Shown here piece after piece: positions 44,012 through 51,888 of a stretch of 53,096 bases of DNA (position 1 is its first letter; each line of letters begins with the position of its first letter). The DNA is from Bacteroidales bacterium. Lineage in GTDB: Bacteria > Bacteroidota > Bacteroidia > Bacteroidales > P3. Below the pieces are notes generated by a model, which was given only the letters and a program-made list of their open reading frames with translations, was not told where the DNA came from and made no database searches. The translations under genes and the position numbers were made by a program. The stretch is taken from positions 1 through 53,096 of the forward strand of contig JAISIA010000032.1 in NCBI GenBank assembly GCA_031262295.1. The letters are read 5' to 3'.

Positions 44012-45061
44012 ATGGAAAAAAGAACAGAACTTGAAGAATTGGGCGAATTTGGACTAATAGAAAGGCTAACTTCAAAAATAAAACTAAATAATCCTTCCAC
44101 AATATTGGGAGTTGGAGATGATGCAGCCCTACTTAACTATAAGGATAAGCTCGTTGTAGTTTCCACAGATGCCTTAGTTGAGGGAATACATTTTGATTTA
44201 ACCTATACACCTTTGAAACATTTGGGCTATAAATGTTGTATTGTGAATTTTTCTGATATATTCGCCATGAATGCATTCCCAAAACAAATCACCATAACCA
44301 TATCTGCAAGCAATCGTTTCTCAGTTGAGGCAATTGAAGAGCTTTATAGCGGAATATATTTAGCTTGTCAAGAGTATGGAGTTGATATTATAGGGGGAGA
44401 CACTACTTCATCTACATCAGGATTATTTATATCTATAAGTGTAATTGGAGAAGTTGAAAGTGATAAGGTGGTGAAACGATCAGGTGCAAAGCAGCATAAC
44501 CTAATATGTTTATCAGGAGATATAGGAGCAGCTTATGCAGGTCTTTTGGTACTTGAAAGAGAAAAGGCGACCTTTAAGGCAAATCCCAATTTCCAACCCG
44601 ACTTTTCGTCCTACGAATACGTATTAGAAAGGCAATTAAAGCCTAAGGCACAAAAAGAAATTATCTCTTGGCTTAATAAAAACAATATATTACCAACATC
44701 AATGATTGATCTTTCCGATGGTTTAGCCTCAGAAATTCTTCATATATGTAGGAAATCGGATGTTGGATGTGAGATTTACTTGGAAAAACTTCCAATAGAT
44801 TATCAAACCAATCGTACTTTTGAAGAGATGAAAATTAATCCTGATGTTGGTGCATTAAACGGAGGAGAGGACTATGAGTTGCTTTTCACAATAGATCAAA
44901 AGGATTATGAAAAGATAAAAGAGAATAAGGATATTTCAATTATTGGACATATTACCGATAAAACAATGGGAGAAAACCTTATTACCCCACAAAATACAGC
45001 TATAACAATAAGAGCACAGGGTTGGAATCATTATAAAAAAGAAGAAAACAAGGATGAATAA
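44012..45061 (+). CDS. thiL: Thiamine-monophosphate kinase ThiL
   Basis: ThiL phosphorylates thiamine monophosphate to the active cofactor thiamine diphosphate. The 349-residue protein shows the PurM/ThiL fold: GVGDDAALL (about 34-42), STDALVEGIHFDL, NFSDIFAMNAFP, and DIIGGDTTSS. SMIDLSDGLASE and NGGEDYELLFTI follow in the C-terminal half. No other thiamine synthesis gene or TPP riboswitch is in the region. It overlaps the HAD gene by 8 bp. Confidence 0.95.
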   Translation: MEKRTELEELGEFGLIERLTSKIKLNNPSTILGVGDDAALLNYKDKLVVVSTDALVEGIHFDLTYTPLKHLGYKCCIVNFSDIFAMNAFPKQITITISASNRFSVEAIEELYSGIYLACQEYGVDIIGGDTTSSTSGLFISISVIGEVESDKVVKRSGAKQHNLICLSGDIGAAYAGLLVLEREKATFKANPNFQPDFSSYEYVLERQLKPKAQKEIISWLNKNNILPTSMIDLSDGLASEILHICRKSDVGCEIYLEKLPIDYQTNRTFEEMKINPDVGALNGGEDYELLFTIDQKDYEKIKENKDISIIGHITDKTMGENLITPQNTAITIRAQGWNHYKKEENKDE

Positions 45062-45683
45062 TATTAAAAACCTACTTTTAGACCTCGGAGGTGTAATCCT
45101 AAATGTTGATTATAATAGAACGGTTGAAGAGTTCTACAAATTAAACATTAGAGATTTTGATAAATACTTTACGCAAAAGCAACAAACGGACATTATAAGC
45201 TCCTTTGAAGAGGGCAATATCTCAAAGCAAGACTTCTTTTCCTATATAAGAAAGATTGCAAACAACGATTTTCTTACAGAAAAACAAATAGATGATGCTT
45301 GGTTTTCTATGTGTTTGGATGTTCCAAATAAGGTTATACATCTTTTAGGAGAGCTAAAACTAAAATACAATCTTTATCTTTTTAGTAATACAAACGAATT
45401 ACACATATACAAATTAAGGAAAAACATGGAAGAAACCTTCGGTTTTGACATCTTTACTATGCTTTTCAATAAGGTATATTTTTCAAATGAGATTCACAAA
45501 AGAAAACCTCACGTTTCTTCTTTTCAATGGGTATTAAACGATGCAGGGATTTTGCCAGAGGAAACCCTATTTATTGAGGATAGTATTCAGCATATAGAAG
45601 GAGCAAAACAAGCAGGGCTAAACACATATTGGCTAACTAAGGGAGAAACTCTAAATGATATTTACGATAAAAAGATAATATAG
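45054..45683 (+). CDS. HAD-superfamily hydrolase, YihX-like (subfamily IA)
   Basis: The 209-residue cytoplasmic enzyme starts with NLLLDLGGVILNVDYNRT. The nucleophile is the Asp of DLGGV; the residue two positions later is Gly, as in the YihX-like group. LYLFSNTNELH is motif II, HKRKPHVSSF motif III, and ETLFIEDSIQHIEGA motif IV. YihX of E. coli is an alpha-D-glucose-1-phosphatase, but substrates differ widely. It overlaps thiL by 8 bp and is probably translationally coupled to it. Confidence 0.88.
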   Translation: MNNIKNLLLDLGGVILNVDYNRTVEEFYKLNIRDFDKYFTQKQQTDIISSFEEGNISKQDFFSYIRKIANNDFLTEKQIDDAWFSMCLDVPNKVIHLLGELKLKYNLYLFSNTNELHIYKLRKNMEETFGFDIFTMLFNKVYFSNEIHKRKPHVSSFQWVLNDAGILPEETLFIEDSIQHIEGAKQAGLNTYWLTKGETLNDIYDKKII

Positions 45684-45738
45684 AACCAAAAAAACAAAGA
45701 AAGGAAAACCACAAATAAAGAAAAAGAAAGGCAAAACA

Positions 45739-46047
45739 ATGAAAATAAGTATTAGAAGCATCATAAACAAAAAAAATACCATTAAACTACTTAAAAATCC
45801 CTACTTTTGGGTCATATTAGGTTTTGTATTGCTAATAATATTTGGACAAAACAATATTATATATCTTCGTCATCTTAAAAAGGAAAAAAGAGATTTAATG
45901 GAGAGTAAGCAACACTACATTAGAGAAATCAAACAAGATAGCATAAATACCATTAAATTGCGTACAGATATGGATGCAATAGAGAAATTTGGTAGAGAAA
46001 AATACTATATGAAAAGAGATAATGAGGACATATATATAATAAGATAG
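45739..46047 (+). CDS. DivIC/FtsB-like septum formation initiator
   Basis: The 102-residue protein has a basic N-terminal tail, one membrane helix (about 23-41), a short coiled coil (about 45-75: YLRHLKKEKRDLMESKQHYIREI) and a C-terminal MDAIEKFGREKYYMKRDNEDIYII. The REKYYMK-type C-terminal motif is the signature of DivIC/FtsB proteins, which link FtsL and FtsQ in the divisome. It follows the HAD gene by 55 bp and converges with polA. Confidence 0.88.
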   Translation: MKISIRSIINKKNTIKLLKNPYFWVILGFVLLIIFGQNNIIYLRHLKKEKRDLMESKQHYIREIKQDSINTIKLRTDMDAIEKFGREKYYMKRDNEDIYIIR

Positions 46048-46127
46048 TCCTAAAAAATGAGAATATAGTTTTTCTAATCCTTAATCAAAAGTATATATTC
46101 CCTACCATAACCCTATACTTTCTTATA

Positions 46128-48959
46128 TTAATGAGCCTCCAACCAATTTTTTCCAAATTTAGACGAAACTTCTATTGGAACATTCTTTAAAGGTAGGGCA
46201 TTTTTCATTTCTTCTTCCACAATTTTCTTAACAATTTTCTTTTCCGGAATATAAACATCAAACACCAACTCATCATGAACCTGCATTATCATCTTGCTTT
46301 TTAATCTCTCTTCATAGAAACGATTATAAATATTCACCATTGCCTTTTTAATCATATCAGCACTTGTCCCTTGAATTGGCATATTGACAGCATTTCTTTG
46401 AGCAAAATTCCTAAGATTTGCATTCTTTGAGTTAATCTCATAAAGATACCTTCTCCTATTTAGAAGAGTTTTTGCATAGCCTCTTTCTTTGGCAATAGAA
46501 ATACTTTCTTCTATGAAATTCTTTACTTGTGGATATTGACAGAAATATTCATCTATTAAATCCTGAGCTTCCTTCCTACTTATTGAAAGTTGCTCTGAAA
46601 GTCCAAAGGCAGAGATTCCATAAATTATTCCGAAATTTACGCTCTTTGCAAAGCTACGCATCTGAGGCGTTACCTCATTTAATGGAACATTATATATCTT
46701 TTGTGCTGTTGCAAGATGAATATCCATTCCCTCATTAAAGGCTTTGCAAAGATGTTCATCTCCACTTAAAGATGCTATTATCCTAAGTTCAATTTGGGAA
46801 TAGTCACAAGAAAAAAGTATATTATTTTTTTTTGCAATAAAAGCCTTACGTATGTTTTTCCCTTGTTCAGTTCTAATTGGGATATTCTGCAAATTAGGAT
46901 TTGTTGATGATAATCTACCTGTGGCAGTTATTGTTTGATTATAATTAGTGTGAATAAATCCAGTTATGTCATCTCTCATTTTAGGAAGGGAATCAACATA
47001 AGTACTTTTTAATTTCGTAATTGAACGATACTCTAATATCTTTTCCACTATTGGATGACTTGCTTTTAACTTTATAAGAACTTCTTCTGCTGTGGAGAAC
47101 TGCTTACTTAAAGAGGTTGTTTTCGCATTTTTCGTTATTTGAAGTTTTTTAAAGAGTATATCACCAAGCTGTTTTGGAGAAGAAATATTAAATCTTTCTC
47201 CTGCCAAAGAATATATTTCCTCTTCTAAGACCTCTTTTTGCTTTTGCAAATTAGCAGAAAATATTTCCAATTGCTTAACATCTATATTAACACCCGCCCA
47301 TTCCATATCCAAAAGCACATCAACCAAAGGCATTTCTACCTCTTGGAAAAGATGAATCATTTCATCCTCTATTAGTTTCTTATAAAAGATATCCTTTAAT
47401 TGAAAAGCCATATCCGCCCTTTCAAGGGAAAAATTCATTAATTCTTCACTATCTTCAATATCCCAACTAAATCCATCCCCTCTTCTATACTTTCTAAATG
47501 TGGCATCTTCATCCATGAGTTCGTAATTTAAAAAATTACTTGAAATAAAATCTAAACTATGCCTTGCCTCAGCATCAAGTAGGTAATGTGCAACCATAGT
47601 ATCAAACATTTTCCCCTTTATTTCTATATAGCGATTTCTAAATATACCTTTTACATGTTTTATATCATGTGCAATTTTTTCAATTTCTTCATCTTCAAAA
47701 ACCTCTTTTATGGAACTAAAAAACTCTTTTTCTACTCCATAATTTGTAAAAGTAATACAAATTCCATTATTTTTTTCATAACAAAGAGCAATACAAGGGA
47801 CGATTGAACCAATTTTACTTTTTATATAAGTGAGATTAATACTCACTTTCTTAGTTTTCTTTATTAGAGATATTAATTCTTTAACATCATCCTGCTTTTT
47901 AGCTATCCTATAATTACATTTAACCGTTTCAATATTATCTTTTTTTGAAGAAAAAGTAAATAAATCATCACCATTATCTACTACCTCTCCAAAAAGATCT
48001 GGTTGAAGATTACTATTTCCCTCTTTTTTCTTTTCATTTTGAAGATTTATATCCTTTTCATTTAATAACCCCATTGAGGAATACTGCAAAAGGAAACGTT
48101 TTTCAAAACTTTTAAACTCCAAAAATGAGAATATCTCTTTGCATAATTCTAAATTGGGAGCTTTTAATTCTAATACTTGTTCATCAAAATCAATAGGAAC
48201 ATCCAAAACAATCGTTGCAAGCCTTTTTGAAAGCAAGGCTTTTTCTTTGTTTTCTTCAATAGCTCGTCTTATAGAAGGGCTTTCTATCTTATCGGAATTA
48301 GCCAAAATGTCTTCAATAGAGGAGAATTGTTGCATCAATTGCTTTGCTTTCTTCTCTCCAATTGAAGGAACACCGGGAATATTATCAGAGGAATCTCCCC
48401 AAAGACCTAAAATGTCAATGACCTGTTTAGGATTTTTTATCTCAAAACGCTCCAACACCTCTTTAACTCCCCAAATCTCTTCCTTGTTTCCCATTCTTGG
48501 GAGCTTTAACATAAAGATTGAATCGCTTACAAGCTGTGCATAATCCTTGTCAGGTGTCACCATAAAGGTTAAATATCCTTTTTCTTCTGCCTTTTTTGAA
48601 AGAGTTCCTATAATATCATCTGCTTCATAACCCTCCTTTGCAAGGATTGGGATGTTCAAAGCCTTTAATAATTCCATAACATAAGGAACAGATGCAATAA
48701 TATCTTCGGGAGTTTCCTGACGGTTTGCCTTATAATCCTCATATTCTTCTTCCCTTAGAGTCTTTCCATGCAAATCAAAGGCAACGCCAATAGAAGAAGG
48801 CTTATGCTGTTTTATTATATCCAATAAAGAATTTGCAAAACCAAGTATTGCCGAAGTATTAAATCCCTTTGAATTTATACGAGGATTCTTATTCAAAGCA
48901 TAGTAGGAGCGATAAATTAATGCCATAGCATCAATCAAATAAAGAGTTTTCTTTTCCAT
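46128..48959 (-). CDS. polA: DNA polymerase I with degenerate proofreading domain
   Basis: The 943-residue enzyme fills gaps and removes RNA primers. The 5' nuclease domain (1-290) is intact, with D10 in LIDAMALIYR, EADDIIG and GDSSDNIPGVPSIG. The polymerase domain (about 530-943) has motif A DYSQIELR (719-726), the O-helix region RSFAKSVNFGIIYG, and motif C QVHDELVF (893-900). In the 3'-5' exonuclease domain (about 350-525) the usual DTE reads SINLTYI (373-379), the second motif reads HDIKHVKG (431-438, Asp replaced by Val), and the third reads FSLERAD (510-516, Asp replaced by Arg), so the metal-binding carboxylates appear lost. It is 17 bp behind the M64 gene and probably co-transcribed with it. 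Confidence 0.95.
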   Translation of the reverse strand: MEKKTLYLIDAMALIYRSYYALNKNPRINSKGFNTSAILGFANSLLDIIKQHKPSSIGVAFDLHGKTLREEEYEDYKANRQETPEDIIASVPYVMELLKALNIPILAKEGYEADDIIGTLSKKAEEKGYLTFMVTPDKDYAQLVSDSIFMLKLPRMGNKEEIWGVKEVLERFEIKNPKQVIDILGLWGDSSDNIPGVPSIGEKKAKQLMQQFSSIEDILANSDKIESPSIRRAIEENKEKALLSKRLATIVLDVPIDFDEQVLELKAPNLELCKEIFSFLEFKSFEKRFLLQYSSMGLLNEKDINLQNEKKKEGNSNLQPDLFGEVVDNGDDLFTFSSKKDNIETVKCNYRIAKKQDDVKELISLIKKTKKVSINLTYIKSKIGSIVPCIALCYEKNNGICITFTNYGVEKEFFSSIKEVFEDEEIEKIAHDIKHVKGIFRNRYIEIKGKMFDTMVAHYLLDAEARHSLDFISSNFLNYELMDEDATFRKYRRGDGFSWDIEDSEELMNFSLERADMAFQLKDIFYKKLIEDEMIHLFQEVEMPLVDVLLDMEWAGVNIDVKQLEIFSANLQKQKEVLEEEIYSLAGERFNISSPKQLGDILFKKLQITKNAKTTSLSKQFSTAEEVLIKLKASHPIVEKILEYRSITKLKSTYVDSLPKMRDDITGFIHTNYNQTITATGRLSSTNPNLQNIPIRTEQGKNIRKAFIAKKNNILFSCDYSQIELRIIASLSGDEHLCKAFNEGMDIHLATAQKIYNVPLNEVTPQMRSFAKSVNFGIIYGISAFGLSEQLSISRKEAQDLIDEYFCQYPQVKNFIEESISIAKERGYAKTLLNRRRYLYEINSKNANLRNFAQRNAVNMPIQGTSADMIKKAMVNIYNRFYEERLKSKMIMQVHDELVFDVYIPEKKIVKKIVEEEMKNALPLKNVPIEVSSKFGKNWLEAH

Positions 48960-48976
48960 ATATTTATATTATTTTA

Positions 48977-50251
48977 TTATTTTGTATATAACAATAACAT
49001 TTCTTCTATTGCCCTTGTACAAACAGGACAAAAGGGTTTATCCTCTCTCATTAAACAATGTTGGAAAGGGCGATATAGTCCCTTTGAAACGTAGGCTGCA
49101 CCCTCGAAAACTCCAACTTTGTTTTCATATTCTTTGGTTTTAGGAGTAGGAATAGGAGTATTTTCATCCATTAAATCCTTCCATTTACTATCAAAATCTA
49201 CAAGTGAGGTAATATTTTTCTCAAAAGGTTCAATACTAATCTTTGCCCCCTCAACATCAATATCATTATAATCATATTCATCTGCCAAAGCGGCAAAGCT
49301 ATGTCCAAATTCATGAGTTATTACAAAGCCGTTATTAGGGTTAATATAGCTCGTTGCATAAAAATTAAATATGCCTCCGCCTCCATAAACCTCACTATTG
49401 CACATAACAATTATTTGATCGTATGGAATATTTTGAACAATTGAATGAATATTAAAAAGCTTTTCACTCATAATATACCTCTTTGAGCCAAAGGTATAGT
49501 AGGAAAAACCTAAGAAAGTTGAAGTATCATTAGAATGAATTGAGGTATCCATTGAAGTTTTTTCAGAAAAATACATAGTCCCCCAAATATTTATATCATT
49601 TCTTTTCTCAGAAAAGGGAGGCTTTTCAAAGAATTGCCTTGTAAAAAGATAAAAATCATTAATTTCTTTCAAGGAATCCTTCTTTGTATAACCATAAGGA
49701 ATTATAACAATATCCAATTTCTTATCAACACTATCTTTGTTTGCTAGGCTTAAAGCAAGTGGAGGATATAATTTTTTTGCATCATTTCTATTTTTTATCT
49801 TTGAAACAATAATCTCATCCTTGCTAACAATAGAAAAAATTCCTTTTTCATTCCGAGAAAGAAAAACTATATCAACATCCTCTTTTGGATATGGTATGCG
49901 AATAACCTCCTCAAAGACTTTTTTTATTTTCTTTGCCTCATCCATAGTTATCCATTCTGCAAACAAAGAGGAGTAGTTTTTTGCATAGATTATTTTTTTT
50001 GTGTTTTTTAAGTAAATCTCTATGCGATGAACTCCAAGATTTGTATTATCAATAAGATTATGCCTATTTCCCGAAAACACATCTGTTGCATAAAAATCCT
50101 TGATTTCATATTGCTCAATAGAGGATTTTTGATAGTGAAAAACTTCAATATTTAGGGTTTTATTTATAAAATATTTTGAAAAAACACTATCCTCGCACTT
50201 GGAAATAAAGGGAATGAGAATAAGAAAAAATAGAAAAAAATGTTTATTCAT
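48977..50251 (-). CDS. M64 family (IgA-peptidase-like) metallopeptidase
   Basis: The 424-residue secreted protein has a signal peptide (about 1-19). The N-terminal half (20-165) is a beta-rich domain typical of M64 precursors, followed by the peptidase domain (LDIVIIPYGYT onwards, about 178-424). HEFGHSFAALADEY (313-326) gives the zinc ligands H313 and H317 and the catalytic E314, with D324 and E325 in the family motif. CPVCTRAIEEMLL lies near the C-terminus. The first characterised member cleaves IgA, but most Bacteroidetes members have unknown targets. It precedes polA by 17 bp. Confidence 0.9.
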   Translation of the reverse strand: MNKHFFLFFLILIPFISKCEDSVFSKYFINKTLNIEVFHYQKSSIEQYEIKDFYATDVFSGNRHNLIDNTNLGVHRIEIYLKNTKKIIYAKNYSSLFAEWITMDEAKKIKKVFEEVIRIPYPKEDVDIVFLSRNEKGIFSIVSKDEIIVSKIKNRNDAKKLYPPLALSLANKDSVDKKLDIVIIPYGYTKKDSLKEINDFYLFTRQFFEKPPFSEKRNDINIWGTMYFSEKTSMDTSIHSNDTSTFLGFSYYTFGSKRYIMSEKLFNIHSIVQNIPYDQIIVMCNSEVYGGGGIFNFYATSYINPNNGFVITHEFGHSFAALADEYDYNDIDVEGAKISIEPFEKNITSLVDFDSKWKDLMDENTPIPTPKTKEYENKVGVFEGAAYVSKGLYRPFQHCLMREDKPFCPVCTRAIEEMLLLYTK

Positions 50252-50280
50252 AGTTTATCAAAAATAGGTTATGATAGTGG

Positions 50281-50288
50281 CAAAGATA
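50281..50288 (-). promoter_or_regulatory. Putative -7 box of the M64-polA promoter
   Basis: CAAAGATA on the plus strand is TATCTTTG on the minus strand, 29 nt before the M64 start. The -33 is not clear. Confidence 0.5.
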
Positions 50289-50439
50289 GAAAAAATACTT
50301 TATATAGCCTTTTTTAAATATATGTTTGAATTATTAATTTCTATTTAAGAAAAATGGGATTTTGTCAAAAAAATAAGCCGAATAAAAACATTTTTTGCTT
50401 TTTTCCAATGTTAATTTAATGTTAAATAAGTATATTAAT

Positions 50440-50470
50440 TTTGGTTGTTTAAAGTTTTATTCTAACTTTG
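50440..50470 (+). promoter_or_regulatory. Promoter of the rubredoxin gene
   Basis: TTTG (50440-50443), 19 nt, TAACTTTG (50463-50470): full consensus, 27 nt before the ATG. Confidence 0.82.
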
Positions 50471-50497
50471 CAATATTAATATTAAAGAATAACACTT

Positions 50498-50665
50498 ATG
50501 GAAAACAAAAGATTTGAATGCGATCTTTGTGGATACATATACAATCCACAAGTTGGAGACCCTGAAAATGGAATTGCTCCGGGAACAAAATTTGAAGATC
50601 TACCAGAAGACTGGACCTGCCCACTATGTGGTGCTTCAAAAGAAGACTTCTCAGAGGTTGATTAA
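50498..50665 (+). CDS. Rubredoxin
   Basis: A 55-residue iron protein that carries single electrons, in anaerobes often to rubrerythrin or other oxygen- and peroxide-detoxifying enzymes. Sequence starts [20 protein letters not shown]. The iron ligands are C8 and C11 (CDLCG) and C41 and C44 (CPLCG), and the conserved [19 protein letters not shown] loop is present. It has its own promoter and a terminator, so it is a single-gene unit. No rubrerythrin or other partner is beside it. Confidence 0.95.
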   Translation: MENKRFECDLCGYIYNPQVGDPENGIAPGTKFEDLPEDWTCPLCGASKEDFSEVD

Positions 50666-50690
50666 TTTTAATTAAAAGGATCTTATAATA

Positions 50691-50724
50691 AAAAAGCAAT
50701 AGAATTTCCTATTGCTTTTTTTTA
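50691..50724. terminator. Terminator after rubredoxin, possibly bidirectional
   Basis: AAAAAGCAATAG (50691-50702) and CTATTGCTTTTT (50709-50720) form a 12 bp stem with a 6 nt loop and T-runs on both strands. It could stop both the rubredoxin transcript and a minus-strand transcript from element copy E. Confidence 0.88.
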
Positions 50725-50959
50725 TTTTAAACCAACACAAAATAAATATATCCCAAATCCTGCATTTTTTTTCCCTTCTCCCCAATATCAACCCTACAAA
50801 AAGCCAATTGCCACCTGATAATTCATAAAATTTTAATACCAAAACCTCAAAAAACAAAACTTATTTAACATTTCACACCCCAAAAAACACCCTATTTTTA
50901 ACACTTTAGTAAATTTTTTCGCCAAAATTTAACATTTTTTAACATTTTATTCATTTTTT

Positions 50960-50996
50960 GTCGGCAACCGACCTTTGTTTTTCCTAACGGAATTTC
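50960..50996 (-). repeat. Hairpin repeat unit in copy E
   Basis: On the minus strand: TTCCGTTAGGA, AAAACAAAG, GTCGGTTGCCGAC; perfect stem, same spacing as in copy D. Confidence 0.8.
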
Positions 50997-51257
50997 AGCT
51001 TTTCAAATTATTAATTATCAATATAATCCAAACAGACTTTAATATATTTTTCCCAATTTTTAATTAAAAAACTCAAAACCTTATTTTTTCAGAAAAAAAC
51101 GAAGAAAAATTCAAATAAAACGCTGTTTTATTTTGCTAAAACGAAGATTTATTCAAAGATAATAAACTAATAATTAATCTATTATATTGTAATCAAAAAT
51201 AAAAATAAGTATTGGGGAAATTTATATGCCTTTTGCCTTAAAAAAAACTTTGTTTGG

Positions 51258-51289
51258 CAAAGATACAAAAAAGATTTTACAAATGCAAA
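51258..51289 (-). promoter_or_regulatory. Promoter in element copy E
   Basis: On the minus strand: TTTG (51289-51286), 20 nt, TATCTTTG (51265-51258). Same spacing as copy D. The transcript would run about 550 nt to the terminator at 50691-50724. Confidence 0.75.
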
Positions 51290-51516
51290 CGGGAAATTTC
51301 AGTTTTGAAATTTTGAATTTAACATTTGAAGGAAAAAATGTTAAATATTTTTTGAAATTAAATTTTTCATATATCAAAACAATGGTATTCATCCCCTTGT
51401 CTATATGATATTATACACAAATAATTATAATTTATTTAAAGAAACAATACGGGAAAAGAGATAAATCCGCTTATTATTGGTTGTTTTGTGTAATTTCCTT
51501 TGCGGATTATCCCTAT

Positions 51517-51606
51517 TGAATTAGGACAAAATAAAGGTGAGTTGCTGACTTCCGTTAGGACTAATAAAAGCCTGTTGCAGGCAAAATAAAAGTCGGTTGC
51601 CGACAA
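51517..51606 (+). repeat. Cluster of three hairpin repeat units with a compensatory variant
   Basis: Hairpins in order: GTGAGTTGCTGAC (51538-51550, one mismatch), GCCTGTTGCAGGC (51569-51581) and GTCGGTTGCCGAC (51591-51603). The middle one has a different stem sequence but perfect pairing and the same TTG loop. TTAGGACAAAATAAAG and TTCCGTTAGGACTAATAAAA stand between or before them. The last unit is followed directly by the -33 element of the next promoter. Confidence 0.78.
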
Positions 51607-51608
51607 AA

Positions 51609-51641
51609 TTTGGTTTTTATTGAATAATTTTTATATCTTTG
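51609..51641 (+). promoter_or_regulatory. Promoter of the small ORF and T9SS protein
   Basis: TTTG (51609-51612), 21 nt, TATCTTTG (51634-51641): full consensus. The start would be near 51648. Confidence 0.75.
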
Positions 51642-51664
51642 TCCCCAACAAACAAGTAAAAATT

Positions 51665-51871
51665 ATGAAAACCTCTAACACCCTTTTTCATAAACTATAC
51701 TTCCTTTTTTTAAGGATTAATATCCTTGTGTCGTATATAAAATACATATATACATACAACGCTATAAACACTTCTAAAGTAAAATTTGTGTGGTCAGAAA
51801 AAAAGCAATATGGATGGGAAAAAAGATATGCTAAGCCTCAAACACAACAAAATTATATTATTTGTCAATAA
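51665..51871 (+). CDS. Small ORF of unknown function (doubtful)
   Basis: From the ATG at 51665 this frame encodes 68 residues: MKTSNTLFHKLYFLFLRINILVSYIKYIYT, then a basic, aromatic tail (KFVWSEKKQYGWEKRYAKPQ). It sits 24 nt behind a good promoter and 17 bp before the T9SS protein gene, so it could be translated. The first half is hydrophobic with lysines inside. I do not recognise it. It may be a small membrane protein or just an open frame in a leader. An upstream ATG at 51620 lies in the promoter and is not credible. Confidence 0.35.
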   Translation: MKTSNTLFHKLYFLFLRINILVSYIKYIYTYNAINTSKVKFVWSEKKQYGWEKRYAKPQTQQNYIICQ

Positions 51872-51888
51872 ATTAAAAATTATAAGTC

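Larger units (their letters stand above)
50869..51353 (-). repeat. Dispersed promoter-bearing element, copy E
   Basis: Read on the minus strand it matches copy D through TTTAACATTTTTTCC, AAATGTTAAATTC, the promoter, the dyad (TTTGCC/GGCAAA), AATAAATCTTCG, palindrome (51116-51130), AATAAGGTTTTGAG, the hairpin unit (50996-50960) and AAATGTTAAAAAATGTTAAA, to a final GAAATGTTAAA at 50880-50870. It is shorter than D in the box cluster (one box fewer). A short plus-strand open frame at 51226-51408 lies across it and does not look coding. Confidence 0.8.
50666..51664. other. About 1 kb gene-free gap with element copy E and a hairpin cluster
   Basis: It contains the rubredoxin terminator, about 145 bp of C-rich, G-poor plus-strand sequence (50725-50868) with no gene that I can see, element copy E (50869-51353, minus), AT-rich sequence, and the hairpin cluster 51517-51606 joined to a promoter. 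Confidence 0.7.

Noticed and set aside
50672-50857. A 61-codon minus-strand ORF downstream of element copy E
   Set aside because: It runs through the rubredoxin terminator stem and has no recognisable features.
51226-51408. A 60-codon plus-strand ORF across element copy E
   Set aside because: It lies over the minus-strand promoter and repeat, has low-complexity composition, and the matching region of copy D shows no conserved reading frame.
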